NCBI GenBank assembly: GCA_003449195.1
Contig: DMID01000105.1
Span: 1-6,438, forward strand
DNA length: 6,438 nt
Direction of reading: 5' to 3'
Origin: Lysobacteraceae bacterium
GTDB lineage: Bacteria > Pseudomonadota > Gammaproteobacteria > Xanthomonadales > Xanthomonadaceae
Shown here: positions 1 through 6,438 of the stretch, in pieces
How positions within the stretch are numbered: the first letter of the stretch is position 1
Layout: every line of letters begins with the position of its first letter
Position numbers and translations under genes: made by a program
The notes under the pieces: generated by a model
Database searches by the model: none
What the model saw: the letters and a program-made list of their open reading frames with translations, nothing else
Told to the model about the DNA's origin: nothing

Positions 1-170
1 CGGCGCGCCGCCAGCGCGGCATAGGCCGGGGCAGGGGTGCTGCCGCCGGACAGCAGCAGCCGGGCTCTGCCCTCGTGGCGGCGCTGCAAGCTCAGCCGCT
101 CGTCCAGCTCGGTGGCAATGGCGTTTGCCCACGCGCTGGCGTCGGCATGGCGGACGAGTTCCACGCCCAT
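1..170 (-). CDS. pgl: 6-phosphogluconolactonase, N-terminal part (gene continues past the left edge)
   Basis: The enzyme hydrolyses 6-phosphogluconolactone to 6-phosphogluconate, the step after Zwf, in the cytoplasm. Only the first 56 codons are in the window, beginning MGVELVRHADASAWA. The family hallmark is visible: residues LLLSGGSTPAPAYAAL, at about positions 40-55, match the phosphate-binding LSGGSTP loop of the Pgl/DevB and glucosamine-6-phosphate isomerase fold. The ATG at 170 is chosen because it follows the glk TGA with one base between them, and a GGAG sits 10 bases upstream (181-184) inside the end of glk. This implies translation coupled to glk. The N-terminal loop alone could also fit a NagB-like isomerase, but the zwf-glk context makes lactonase much more likely. 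In relatives edd and eda usually follow; that is inference, since they lie outside the window. Confidence 0.88.
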   Translation of the reverse strand, partial: MGVELVRHADASAWANAIATELDERLSLQRRHEGRARLLLSGGSTPAPAYAALAAR

Positions 171-171
171 C

Positions 172-1166
172 TCACACGCTCTCCGCGCGGAAACGGTCCG
201 CCGCACTGGCGGCGGCGCCCAGCAGGCCGGCCAACGGATGCATCACCGCCAGCGTGGGAATGCCGGCCATCGCGGGCGAGAACCGGCCCTTGTTCTCGAA
301 GCGCTGGCGGAAGCCGGAGTGGAGCAGGGAGTCGAGCATCTTCGGCACCAGCCCGCCGGTGAGGAACACCCCGTCCCATGCGCCCTGGGTCAGTACGACA
401 TCGCCGGCGATGGCGCCAAACACGGCACAAAACACGTCCACCGCACGCGCGCAATGCATGTCGCCCTCCCTGGCCCGTGCGGTGATGTCGGCCGGCTTGA
501 GCGGGCCCGGGTCGACATCGGCCATCAGGCACAAGGCGCGGTGGATGTTGACCAGCCCCGGGCCGCAGATCAGGCGCTCGTTGGACACGCGGCCGAACTG
601 CTCGGACAGGATCTGCAGGATGCGGATTTCTTCCGGGGTGCCGGGCGGGAAGCTGGCGTGGCCGCCTTCGGTTTCTAGCGCGAAGGCGCGGCCGTCGCGC
701 ACGACCAGGCCGCCCACGCCCAGCCCGGTGCCGGGGCCGATCACGGCATAGTTGCGGGGCTGGTCCGCCGTGTCCGGGCGCCACGACGTGCCCCCGATCT
801 GCACCACGTCGGCCTCGGTGTAGAGGCGGATGGCCATTGCCTGGGCGGCAAAATCGTTGATCAGGTGCAGGTCGGAAAAGCCCAGCGCATTGCTCGTGCG
901 CGAGCGCGAGATCACCCACGGGTGATTGGTGACGCGGACCACGTCAGCTTCCACCCGGCCGGCCACGGCGAACACGCCGCGCTCGGTGCTGGCGCCCATT
1001 TCCTGCAGGTAGTGGCCGGCGGCATCGGCGAGCGACGGGAAGTCGGCCACTGCGAAGACGCGGGCGCTGTCCTCGATCAGCGGCGCGGGCAGGGCAACGT
1101 CGGCCAAGGCGAAGCGTGCATTGGTGCCGCCGATGTCGGCGACCAGCGTCATGGTATTGCCGGTGC

Positions 1167-1170
<4 letters not shown>
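172..1170 (-). CDS. glk: Glucokinase (Glk family, ATP-dependent)
   Basis: It phosphorylates glucose with ATP to glucose-6-phosphate, the substrate of the neighbouring Zwf. The protein has 332 residues, near the family's usual ~320. Visible motifs in order: the ATP phosphate-binding loop DIGGTNARFALAD (12-24), LINDFAA with the presumed catalytic base D106, GPGTGLG (145-151), the sugar-binding EGGH (168-171, E168 and H171), SNERLICGPGLVN (196-208, E198), and GVFLTGGLVPK (268-277) followed by FENKGRF. All match the E. coli Glk pattern (PF02685). The ATG at 1170 overlaps the zwf stop in an ATGA, and a GGTGA lies just upstream, so this start is preferred. An internal ATG at 1152 (MTLVADIGG) is a possible alternative start. 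Placement between zwf and pgl suggests one operon that takes free glucose straight into the Entner-Doudoroff route. Confidence 0.95.
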
Positions 1171-2606
<1,436 letters not shown>

Positions 2607-2613
2607 GCGGTCG

Positions 2614-2643
2614 AGTTTGGTGATGGGCTGACATCGTTGTCAA
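2614..2643 (-). promoter_or_regulatory. Candidate sigma-70 promoter for zwf-glk-pgl
   Basis: On the minus strand a perfect -35 TTGACA (2643-2638) is followed by an 18-base spacer and a weak -10 CAAACT (2619-2614, 3 of 6 consensus matches). Seven bases then separate the -10 from the zwf ATG, so the transcript would start at or next to the start codon. That fits the missing ribosome binding site. The -35 is convincing and the -10 is not, so an activator or a different -10 is possible. Confidence 0.4.
2629..2642. promoter_or_regulatory. LacI-type operator candidate in front of zwf
   Basis: TGACATCGTTGTCA is an inverted repeat with 5-bp arms TGACA/TGTCA around a central CG. That is the usual layout of LacI/GalR-family operators (inward half-sites with a CG centre). 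It overlaps the perfect TTGACA of the zwf promoter, so a bound protein would block RNA polymerase. The palindrome is seen directly. The family assignment and repression are inference, and no regulator gene is in the window. Confidence 0.5.
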
Positions 2644-2854
2644 CCAATGGTTTCAAGGGTTCCGGTCATCGCCGGTGGCGCTTCCCGGACCTGCAGGGCA
2701 TTCGAGTTTGCCCGAATTCACCAATGAATGCTCGATACCGGGAGCCGAATGCAAGGCGACGCCGGGAAACGCTTACATGGCAAGATACACGAGCGGCATT
2801 GGCGGGTCGTGCCGGTGTCTTGTCGAGCTGCGCAATGCAGCCGAGCATCTTTCG

Positions 2855-2885
2855 CCGGACATCCGGTGAGTGGTCGGTCAACCGA
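2855..2885. promoter_or_regulatory. Pair of related 12-bp palindromes upstream of the ABC ATPase gene
   Basis: CCGGACATCCGG (2855-2866) and TCGGTCAACCGA (2874-2885) are each inverted repeats with 5-bp arms around a central CA. They share CGG-CA-CCG. Where they differ, the paired position changes with it (A/T against T/A, and C/G against T/A), giving the consensus YCGGWCAWCCGR. Their centres are 19 bp apart, close to two helical turns, and the second ends 7 bases before the GGAG of the downstream gene. They may be a tandem operator or two small RNA stems over the ribosome binding site. No good sigma-70 promoter was found for the ATPase gene in the intergenic region. Confidence 0.4.
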
Positions 2886-2901
2886 AGCGTCTGGAGAAAC
2901 G

Positions 2902-3990
2902 ATGGCAAGCGTGCAGTTCGAAGGTGTCCGCAAGGTGTACGAGAACGGCCAGGTGGCCATTCCGGGCGCCAGTTTCGAGATTGCCGACGGGGAGCTGATG
3001 GTGCTGGTGGGGCCGTCTGGCTGCGGCAAGTCGACCCTGCTGCGGATGGTGGCCGGACTGGAGGAAATCTCCGGCGGCACGCTGCGCATCGGCGAACGCG
3101 TGGTCAACGACGTGGCGCCGAAGGACCGCAACATCGCGATGGTGTTCCAGAGCTATGCGCTGTATCCGCACATGACGGTGGCCGAGAACCTGGCCTTCGG
3201 CCTCAAGTTGCGCGGCCACCCGAAGGACGAGGTGGCGCAGCGGGTGAAGACCGTGGCCGACATGCTCGGCCTCGGCCCGGTGATGGACAAGCTGCCCAAG
3301 GCGATGTCGGGCGGGCAGCGCCAGCGTGTCGCACTCGGCCGTGCGCTGGTGCGCAAGCCGGCGGTGTTCCTGCTGGACGAGCCCTTGTCCAACCTGGACG
3401 CCAAGCTGCGCGCCACGGTGCGCACCGAGATTGCCGCGCTGCATCGCCAGCTGGGCACCACGATGATCTACGTCACCCACGACCAGGTGGAGGCGATGAC
3501 GCTGGGCCAGCGCATCGTCGTGCTCAAGGACGGGCAGGTGCAGCAGATCGACACGCCGATGAACCTGTACGACCGCCCGGCCAATCTTTTCGTCGCCGGT
3601 TTTCTCGGCAGCCCGGCGATGAACGTGCTGCGCGGCACCTTGGTGCGCGACGGGGAACTCGCGCTGCTGCGGATGTCCGACGGCAAGGTCTTGCCGCTGG
3701 CGCATGCGTTTCCGGCCGAACGCTTCGACAAGGACATCCTCGTGGGCATCCGTCCCGAGCGCCTGTTGCCGGCCGAATCCGGCGAGGCAGCCTTCGATGC
3801 CCGCATCGAAGCCATCGAGGCCATCGGCAACGAGACGTTCGTGCATCTGCGGCTGGGCGAGGAGAAGCTGGTGTCGCGGATGCCGCCGCGCGAACTGCCC
3901 GGCATTGGCCAGTCGCTGCCGATGGCCGTGCACGCCCGGCACCTGCACTATTTCGACCCGGAAACCGAGCTGCGGCTGGATATCGCCTGA
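2902..3990 (+). CDS. ugpC: ABC transporter ATP-binding protein, MalK/UgpC/MsmK family (sugar import)
   Basis: This is the cytoplasmic ATPase that powers an inner-membrane importer for sugars or sugar derivatives. It has 362 residues, typical of the family. Order of motifs: Walker A GPSGCGKST (37-45), Q-loop Q83 in FQSYALYPHMTV, signature MSGGQRQR (135-142), Walker B VFLLDEP (155-161, E160), D-loop SNLDA (163-167), H-loop H193 in YVTHDQVEAMT. Next come FVAGFLGSPAMN (230-241), a hallmark of the MalK branch, and a C-terminal TOBE region with GIRPERLL (282-289). The ATG at 2902 is chosen over upstream in-frame ATGs because GGAG lies 5 bases before it and MASVQFEGVRKVY is the normal N-terminus. 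No permease or binding-protein gene lies on either side, so it probably serves importers encoded elsewhere. The substrate (maltose, glycerol-3-phosphate or other) cannot be told from this sequence, so the symbol is a family label. Confidence 0.9.
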   Translation: MASVQFEGVRKVYENGQVAIPGASFEIADGELMVLVGPSGCGKSTLLRMVAGLEEISGGTLRIGERVVNDVAPKDRNIAMVFQSYALYPHMTVAENLAFGLKLRGHPKDEVAQRVKTVADMLGLGPVMDKLPKAMSGGQRQRVALGRALVRKPAVFLLDEPLSNLDAKLRATVRTEIAALHRQLGTTMIYVTHDQVEAMTLGQRIVVLKDGQVQQIDTPMNLYDRPANLFVAGFLGSPAMNVLRGTLVRDGELALLRMSDGKVLPLAHAFPAERFDKDILVGIRPERLLPAESGEAAFDARIEAIEAIGNETFVHLRLGEEKLVSRMPPRELPGIGQSLPMAVHARHLHYFDPETELRLDIA

Positions 3991-4020
3991 CGATTCGGCA
4001 GCAGGATGCATGGGGCGGCA

Positions 4021-4043
4021 GCGGACGGAATGCCACTGTCCGC
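4021..4043. terminator. Weak hairpin in the convergent gap
   Basis: GCGGAC (4021-4026) pairs with GTCCGC (4038-4043) around an 11-base loop, in the 65-bp gap between the convergent stop codons of the ATPase gene (3990) and ygfZ (4056). A second GTCCGC at 4050-4055 could pair with the same arm instead. There is no T tract on either side, so this is at best a poor bidirectional terminator. Nothing better is visible in the gap. Confidence 0.25.
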
Positions 4044-4055
4044 AACCGCGTCCGC

Positions 4056-4913
4056 TCAGCGGGCCAGCCCGCCCAGCATCGGCACGGCCAGTGCGGTCAA
4101 TCCCGACACGGCAAGCGCATCGGTCGGCGCATCCAGCGGCAGCACGGCCAGGGCTAGCGTCCCGGCGGCGGTACTCGCCACGGTGCCGATGGCCGTGCCG
4201 GCGTGGGTGACTTCGTCGCCCGGATTCACGGAGCCAGGCAGTTCGAGCAGCGTGGCGGCGCGCTTGGCCTTGCCGAGGAAATGCGTGCGGGCCACGATCT
4301 CCTGGCCCGGGTAGCAGCCCTTGGACACGCTGTAGGCCTGAAGGCGATCAAGCGCCAGCTGCTGCGGCGTCCATTGTTCGCGCTGGCCTGCATCCAGCCG
4401 GGGCAGGCCAAAGCGCAGGTCCATGCGCCGCCAGCTGCCATCGTCGGCCGGCAGATCCGTCGCGGACTCGCTTGCCGCAACCGACAGGGTGCGGGCGCAT
4501 CCGGCCGAACCGAAATCCAGCTCGATGCCGTGCCCGGTCGTGGAGACGAATGTCGCGCCGGCGGCCTGCTGCGGCGGCTGCACGATGCCGATCGCGGCAA
4601 CGTCGGCCCGCGATGCGATCCGCAGCTTGCGCCGGAACACGAACCGCTTCAGCGGTTCGGCAAACGCATCGGCCGGCATGTCGGGCACCAGCGCCAGCAA
4701 CGCGTCCGGCGCGCGCTTGAGCAAGGCGAATACCGCGATCACGCGGCCCTTTGCGGTCAGCCATGCATTCCACTGCCAATGCCCGACCGGCAGCGAGGCG
4801 ACGTCGTTGGCAAACTGCGCATGGGCGAATGCAACGGCATCCGGGCCATCGAATCCGACGATGGAATAATCGTCCAGCCGCATCGGGCCGGGTGCATGAA
4901 GGTTGTCAGACAC
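4056..4913 (-). CDS. ygfZ: Folate-binding Fe-S maintenance protein YgfZ (GcvT-like)
   Basis: YgfZ is a cytoplasmic folate-binding protein related to the glycine cleavage T protein; in E. coli it supports assembly or repair of certain Fe-S enzymes. From the GTG at 4913 the protein has 285 residues, slightly shorter than E. coli YgfZ. The diagnostic family motif KGCYPGQE is present at 198-205, with its conserved C200, followed by IVARTHFLGKAKR. The N-terminal part has AFAHAQFANDVASL and WNAWLTAKGRV (49-58), typical of the folate-binding domain. The start is uncertain: GTG 4913 gives MSDNLHAPGPMRLDDYS and ATG 4883 gives MRLDDYS. Neither has a Shine-Dalgarno. The frame stays open further upstream but would run across the sdh promoter and the next gene, so longer starts are unlikely. 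It is divergent from the sdh operon, whose Fe-S subunit SdhB is a plausible client. Confidence 0.9.
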   Translation of the reverse strand: MSDNLHAPGPMRLDDYSIVGFDGPDAVAFAHAQFANDVASLPVGHWQWNAWLTAKGRVIAVFALLKRAPDALLALVPDMPADAFAEPLKRFVFRRKLRIASRADVAAIGIVQPPQQAAGATFVSTTGHGIELDFGSAGCARTLSVAASESATDLPADDGSWRRMDLRFGLPRLDAGQREQWTPQQLALDRLQAYSVSKGCYPGQEIVARTHFLGKAKRAATLLELPGSVNPGDEVTHAGTAIGTVASTAAGTLALAVLPLDAPTDALAVSGLTALAVPMLGGLAR

Positions 4914-4931
4914 GGGGGGCAGGATTAAGAT
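4903..4931 (+). promoter_or_regulatory. Candidate sigma-70 promoter of the sdh operon
   Basis: TTGTCA (4903-4908, 5 of 6 matches to TTGACA), a 17-base spacer and TAAGAT (4926-4931, 4 of 6 matches to TATAAT) lie upstream of the 57-residue gene at 4955, predicting a start near 4938. The -35 falls inside the first codons of ygfZ if that gene begins at GTG 4913, but in non-coding DNA if it begins at ATG 4883. A minus-strand CTTAAT (4929-4924) overlaps the -10 and could serve ygfZ, but it has no good -35. Confidence 0.45.
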
Positions 4932-4954
4932 TTCGCCGGTTTTGCGAGACCCCC

Positions 4955-5128
4955 ATGATAGGCCAAAGCCAACCAGACACCGCTGCCGAAGCGGGAACCG
5001 ACAAACCGGCTGCCAAGCGCATGCCGGAGGCGCCGGCTCCGTTGCCAAGGGAGATCGGTGGCCGCGAAGGCCCGGAGCCGACCCGTTACGGGGATTGGGA
5101 AAAAAACGGGCGCTGCATCGATTTCTGA
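4955..5128 (+). CDS. DUF1674 / SDHAF4-type succinate dehydrogenase assembly factor
   Basis: A 57-residue protein. Its C-terminus, REIGGREGPEPTRYGDWEKN (32-51) followed by GRCIDF, is the conserved core of the DUF1674 family, which includes mitochondrial SDHAF4 (yeast Sdh8). In mitochondria that protein binds flavinylated SDHA, protects it from making reactive oxygen species, and helps it join SDHB. The first ~30 residues are low in complexity, rich in Ala, Pro and charged residues, and probably disordered, as is common in the family. No signal peptide or membrane segment is seen. The ATG at 4955 is the only reasonable early start, although M23 is possible, and no ribosome binding site is visible. 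The gene is first in the operon, 56 bp before sdhC, which strongly supports a role in complex II assembly. The family call is firm from the motif and position; the function in bacteria is inferred from the eukaryotic homologue. Confidence 0.88.
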   Translation: MIGQSQPDTAAEAGTDKPAAKRMPEAPAPLPREIGGREGPEPTRYGDWEKNGRCIDF

Positions 5129-5135
5129 TGCAGCG
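5100..5135 (-). terminator. 9-bp stem-loop with adjacent A7/T7 tract between the assembly-factor gene and sdhC
   Basis: CGCTGCATC (5111-5119) pairs perfectly with GATGCAGCG (5127-5135) around a 7-base loop, spanning the TGA stop (5126-5128) of the assembly-factor gene. Seven A residues (5100-5106) precede it. Read on the minus strand this is a stem, then CCCG, then seven T: the form of an intrinsic terminator that would stop antisense transcription before it reaches ygfZ. Read on the plus strand there is no T tract, so it would not end sdh transcription but could slow, process or protect the mRNA upstream of sdhC. The structure is seen directly; its role is inference. Confidence 0.4.
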
Positions 5136-5184
5136 ATGAGCCAACGCGGCATCCGCCGCCCAGCCGAGACAACGAGCCCCGCGA

Positions 5185-5577
5185 ATGGCGAGCCAACAAC
5201 GTCCGCTTTCACCCCATCTGCAGGTCTACCGCTGGCAAGTCCAGATGGCGACGTCGATCCTGCATCGTGCCACCGGCCTGTTCCTGGCCTTCGGCTCCCT
5301 CCTCATTGCCGCATCCCTGCTTGCGCTGATGCTGGGGCCGCAACACTGGAATTGCGTGCTGGCCACGGCCGGTTCGTGGTACGGCATGGCGTTCATGTTC
5401 GTGTGGACGTGGTGCTTCGCCTACCACCTGTGCAACGGCATCCGTCACGTGGTGCAGGATTTCGCGATCGGTTTCGCCAAGCCCACCTTCATCCGCAACA
5501 GCTGGTTGTCGGTGATCGGCAGCTTGGTGTTGACCGCCGCAATCTGGGTCTATGTGTTGATCGGAGGTGGCGCATGA
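5185..5577 (+). CDS. sdhC: Succinate dehydrogenase cytochrome b556 subunit (SdhC)
   Basis: One of the two membrane anchors of complex II; it helps hold heme b and the ubiquinone site in the inner membrane. The 130-residue length is typical. Visible features: RPLSPHLQVYRWQ (6-18), the quinone-site SILHRATG (24-31; S24 and R28 match E. coli S27 and R31), and YHLCNGIRHVVQD (80-92), with H81 at the position of the E. coli heme ligand H84 and D92 at D95. Three hydrophobic segments lie at about 29-50, 65-86 and 106-126. The ATG at 5185 begins the normal MASQQRPLSPHL N-terminus. Only a weak purine-rich stretch is upstream, so translation may rely on readthrough from the preceding gene. It overlaps sdhD by 4 bp. 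Confidence 0.96.
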   Translation: MASQQRPLSPHLQVYRWQVQMATSILHRATGLFLAFGSLLIAASLLALMLGPQHWNCVLATAGSWYGMAFMFVWTWCFAYHLCNGIRHVVQDFAIGFAKPTFIRNSWLSVIGSLVLTAAIWVYVLIGGGA

Positions 5578-5957
5578 GCCGTTTTCGCACTCCGCTGAAG
5601 GAAGTCCGCGGCCTGGGTTCGGCCAAGACCGGCACCGCGCATTTCGTCGCCCAGCGCCTGACCGCCACCGCGCTGGTGGTGCTCGGGATCTGGTTCCTGG
5701 TGTTCGTGCTCAGCCTGCTCGGCGCCGATTACGTGACCGCCACCGCCGCAGTTGCCAAGCCGTGGAACGCGGTGCCGCTGGTGGCCTTCCTCGTCGCGAT
5801 GTTCTGGCATGCCCAGCTGGGCGTGCAGGTCGTGCTGGAGGATTACGTCCACCATTCCTTGCTGGCCCTGTTCGTGCAGACGACGGCCCGCTTCATTGCC
5901 GTGCTGGGCGCGATCGTCAGCGTCTTTGCCGTGGCCCGCATCGCGCTGGGGAATTGA
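5574..5957 (+). CDS. sdhD: Succinate dehydrogenase hydrophobic membrane anchor subunit (SdhD)
   Basis: The second membrane anchor of complex II, pairing with SdhC around heme b and ubiquinone. It has 127 residues, slightly longer than E. coli SdhD (115). GSAKTGTAHFVAQRLTA (15-31) is the conserved N-terminal stretch before the first helix. HAQLGVQVVLEDYVHH (79-94) carries H79, at the E. coli heme ligand H71, and D90-Y91, at the quinone-site D82-Y83 with identical spacing. Hydrophobic segments fall at about 31-51, 66-87 and 98-121. The ATG at 5574 overlaps the sdhC stop (ATGA), and a strong GGAGG (5563-5567) lies 6 bases before it, so the start is firm. Longer in-frame extensions upstream are shadows over sdhC. 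Confidence 0.95.
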   Translation: MSRFRTPLKEVRGLGSAKTGTAHFVAQRLTATALVVLGIWFLVFVLSLLGADYVTATAAVAKPWNAVPLVAFLVAMFWHAQLGVQVVLEDYVHHSLLALFVQTTARFIAVLGAIVSVFAVARIALGN

Positions 5958-5960
5958 CCG

Positions 5961-6438
5961 ATGTCCGCATACAAGATCACCGAACACAAGTGCGACATGG
6001 TCGTCGTCGGCGCCGGTGGCGCCGGCCTGCGTGCCACCTTCGGCCTGGCCCAGAAGGGCCTGGCCACCGTCTGCATCACCAAGGTCTTCCCGACCCGCTC
6101 GCACACCGTGGCCGCGCAGGGCGGCATTTCCGCCGCGCTCGGCAACATGGGCGAGGATGACTGGCGCTACCACTTCTACGACACCATCAAGGGCTCGGAC
6201 TGGCTGGGCGACCAGGACGCCATCGAGTACATGGTGCGCGAGGCGATCCCGGCCATTATCGAGCTGGAGCACTACGGCGTGCCGTTCTCGCGTACCGAGG
6301 AAGGCAAGATCTACCAGCGTCCGTTCGGCGGCATGACCACCCGCTTCGGCGAAGGCCCGGCGGCGCAGCGCACCTGCGCGGCGGCCGACCGCACCGGCCA
6401 CGCGATGCTGCACACGCTGTACCAGCAGTCGCTGGCGC
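5961..6438 (+). CDS. sdhA: Succinate dehydrogenase flavoprotein subunit (SdhA), N-terminal part
   Basis: The catalytic subunit that oxidises succinate to fumarate with covalent FAD, on the cytoplasmic face of the inner membrane. The window holds 159 codons of about 590-600. Visible: the FAD Rossmann loop VVVGAGGAGLRA (14-25), FPTRSHTVAAQGG (43-55) with H48 as the histidine that carries covalent FAD, then IKGSDWLGDQDAIEYM, PFSRTEEGKIYQRPFGG and AAADRTGHAMLHTLYQQ, all matching E. coli SdhA closely. The start ATG at 5961 is 3 bases after the sdhD stop, with GGGGAA about 8-10 bases upstream. The gene is cut by the right edge; sdhB is expected to follow. The histidine shows the subunit is set up for covalent flavinylation, the state the upstream SDHAF4-like protein is thought to recognise. 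Confidence 0.97.
   Translation, partial: MSAYKITEHKCDMVVVGAGGAGLRATFGLAQKGLATVCITKVFPTRSHTVAAQGGISAALGNMGEDDWRYHFYDTIKGSDWLGDQDAIEYMVREAIPAIIELEHYGVPFSRTEEGKIYQRPFGGMTTRFGEGPAAQRTCAAADRTGHAMLHTLYQQSLA

Noticed and set aside
2716..2729. Short inverted repeat ATTCA-CCAA-TGAAT
   Set aside because: Arms of 5 bp around a 4-base loop occur often by chance, and no promoter is placed sensibly around it.
2765..2778. GGAAACGCTTACAT; on the minus strand ATGTAAGCG resembles half of a LacI/CcpA-type site
   Set aside because: Only one half matches; the other arm does not form a palindrome, so it falls short of the 2629-2642 site.
2777..2869. A 30-codon open frame (starts MARYTSGIGG) in the leader of the ATPase gene
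   Set aside because: There is no convincing ribosome binding site or known motif, and an open frame of this length is common by chance in GC-rich DNA. It is not annotated as a leader peptide.
2728..2901. N-terminal extension of the ATPase gene from the ATG at 2728
   Set aside because: The 58 extra residues precede the normal MASVQFEGVRKVY start, have no family similarity, and include the palindrome pair; the GGAG before 2902 fixes the start.
2878..4011. A 377-codon open frame on the minus strand, antisense to the ATPase gene
   Set aside because: It mirrors the ATPase codons and is rich in His, Gln and Arg with no recognisable motif; the plus-strand gene explains the region completely.
4914..5144. 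N-terminal extension of ygfZ up to an ATG at 5144
   Set aside because: The extra ~77 residues are Arg/Pro-rich without family similarity and run antisense through the SDHAF4-like gene and the sdh promoter; the YgfZ homology begins near 4913-4883.
5550..6413. A 287-codon open frame on the minus strand, antisense to sdhD and sdhA
   Set aside because: sdhD and sdhA are unmistakable on the plus strand; the antisense frame has no domain or ribosome binding site.

Overview
The window looks like a stretch of chromosome from a high-GC gammaproteobacterium, most probably in the Xanthomonadaceae/Lysobacteraceae (Xanthomonas, Lysobacter or Luteimonas relatives). This rests on three things seen together: a tightly coupled zwf-glk-pgl cluster of Entner-Doudoroff type, an orphan MalK/UgpC-type ATPase divergent from it, and a ygfZ gene divergent from an sdh operon that begins with a DUF1674/SDHAF4-type gene. 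The genus cannot be fixed from the window. The genes look like ordinary core metabolism. I see no transposase, phage gene, tRNA, rRNA or CRISPR array.

Layout. (1) Positions 1-2606, minus strand: zwf (glucose-6-phosphate dehydrogenase), glk (glucokinase) and the start of pgl (6-phosphogluconolactonase), which runs off the left edge. zwf and glk overlap by 4 bp (ATGA) and glk and pgl are 1 bp apart, so this is one coupled unit that takes glucose to 6-phosphogluconate. (2) Positions 2607-2901, 295 bp between divergent genes: a perfect TTGACA box with an overlapping LacI-type palindrome in front of zwf, and a pair of covarying 12-bp palindromes in front of the ATPase gene. (3) Positions 2902-3990, plus strand: a sugar-type ABC transporter ATPase (MalK/UgpC/MsmK family) with no permease or binding protein beside it. 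(4) Positions 3991-4055: a short convergent gap with one weak hairpin. (5) Positions 4056-4913, minus strand: ygfZ, a folate-binding protein for Fe-S enzyme maintenance. (6) From 4955, plus strand: an sdh operon that begins with a 57-residue DUF1674/SDHAF4-type SDH assembly factor, followed by sdhC, sdhD (4-bp overlap, strong ribosome binding site) and the first 159 codons of sdhA.

Function. The left half brings glucose carbon into the Entner-Doudoroff and pentose phosphate routes and makes NADPH. The right half builds complex II of the TCA cycle and respiratory chain. YgfZ and the SDHAF4-like protein next to the sdh genes suggest that Fe-S and flavoprotein maturation is placed beside the enzyme that needs it.

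Points most worth checking are the covarying palindrome pair at 2855-2885, the LacI-type operator at 2629-2642, the bacterial SDHAF4 homologue at the head of the sdh operon, and the A7 tract plus 9-bp stem-loop at 5100-5135. I did not find a clearly new multi-gene system here.
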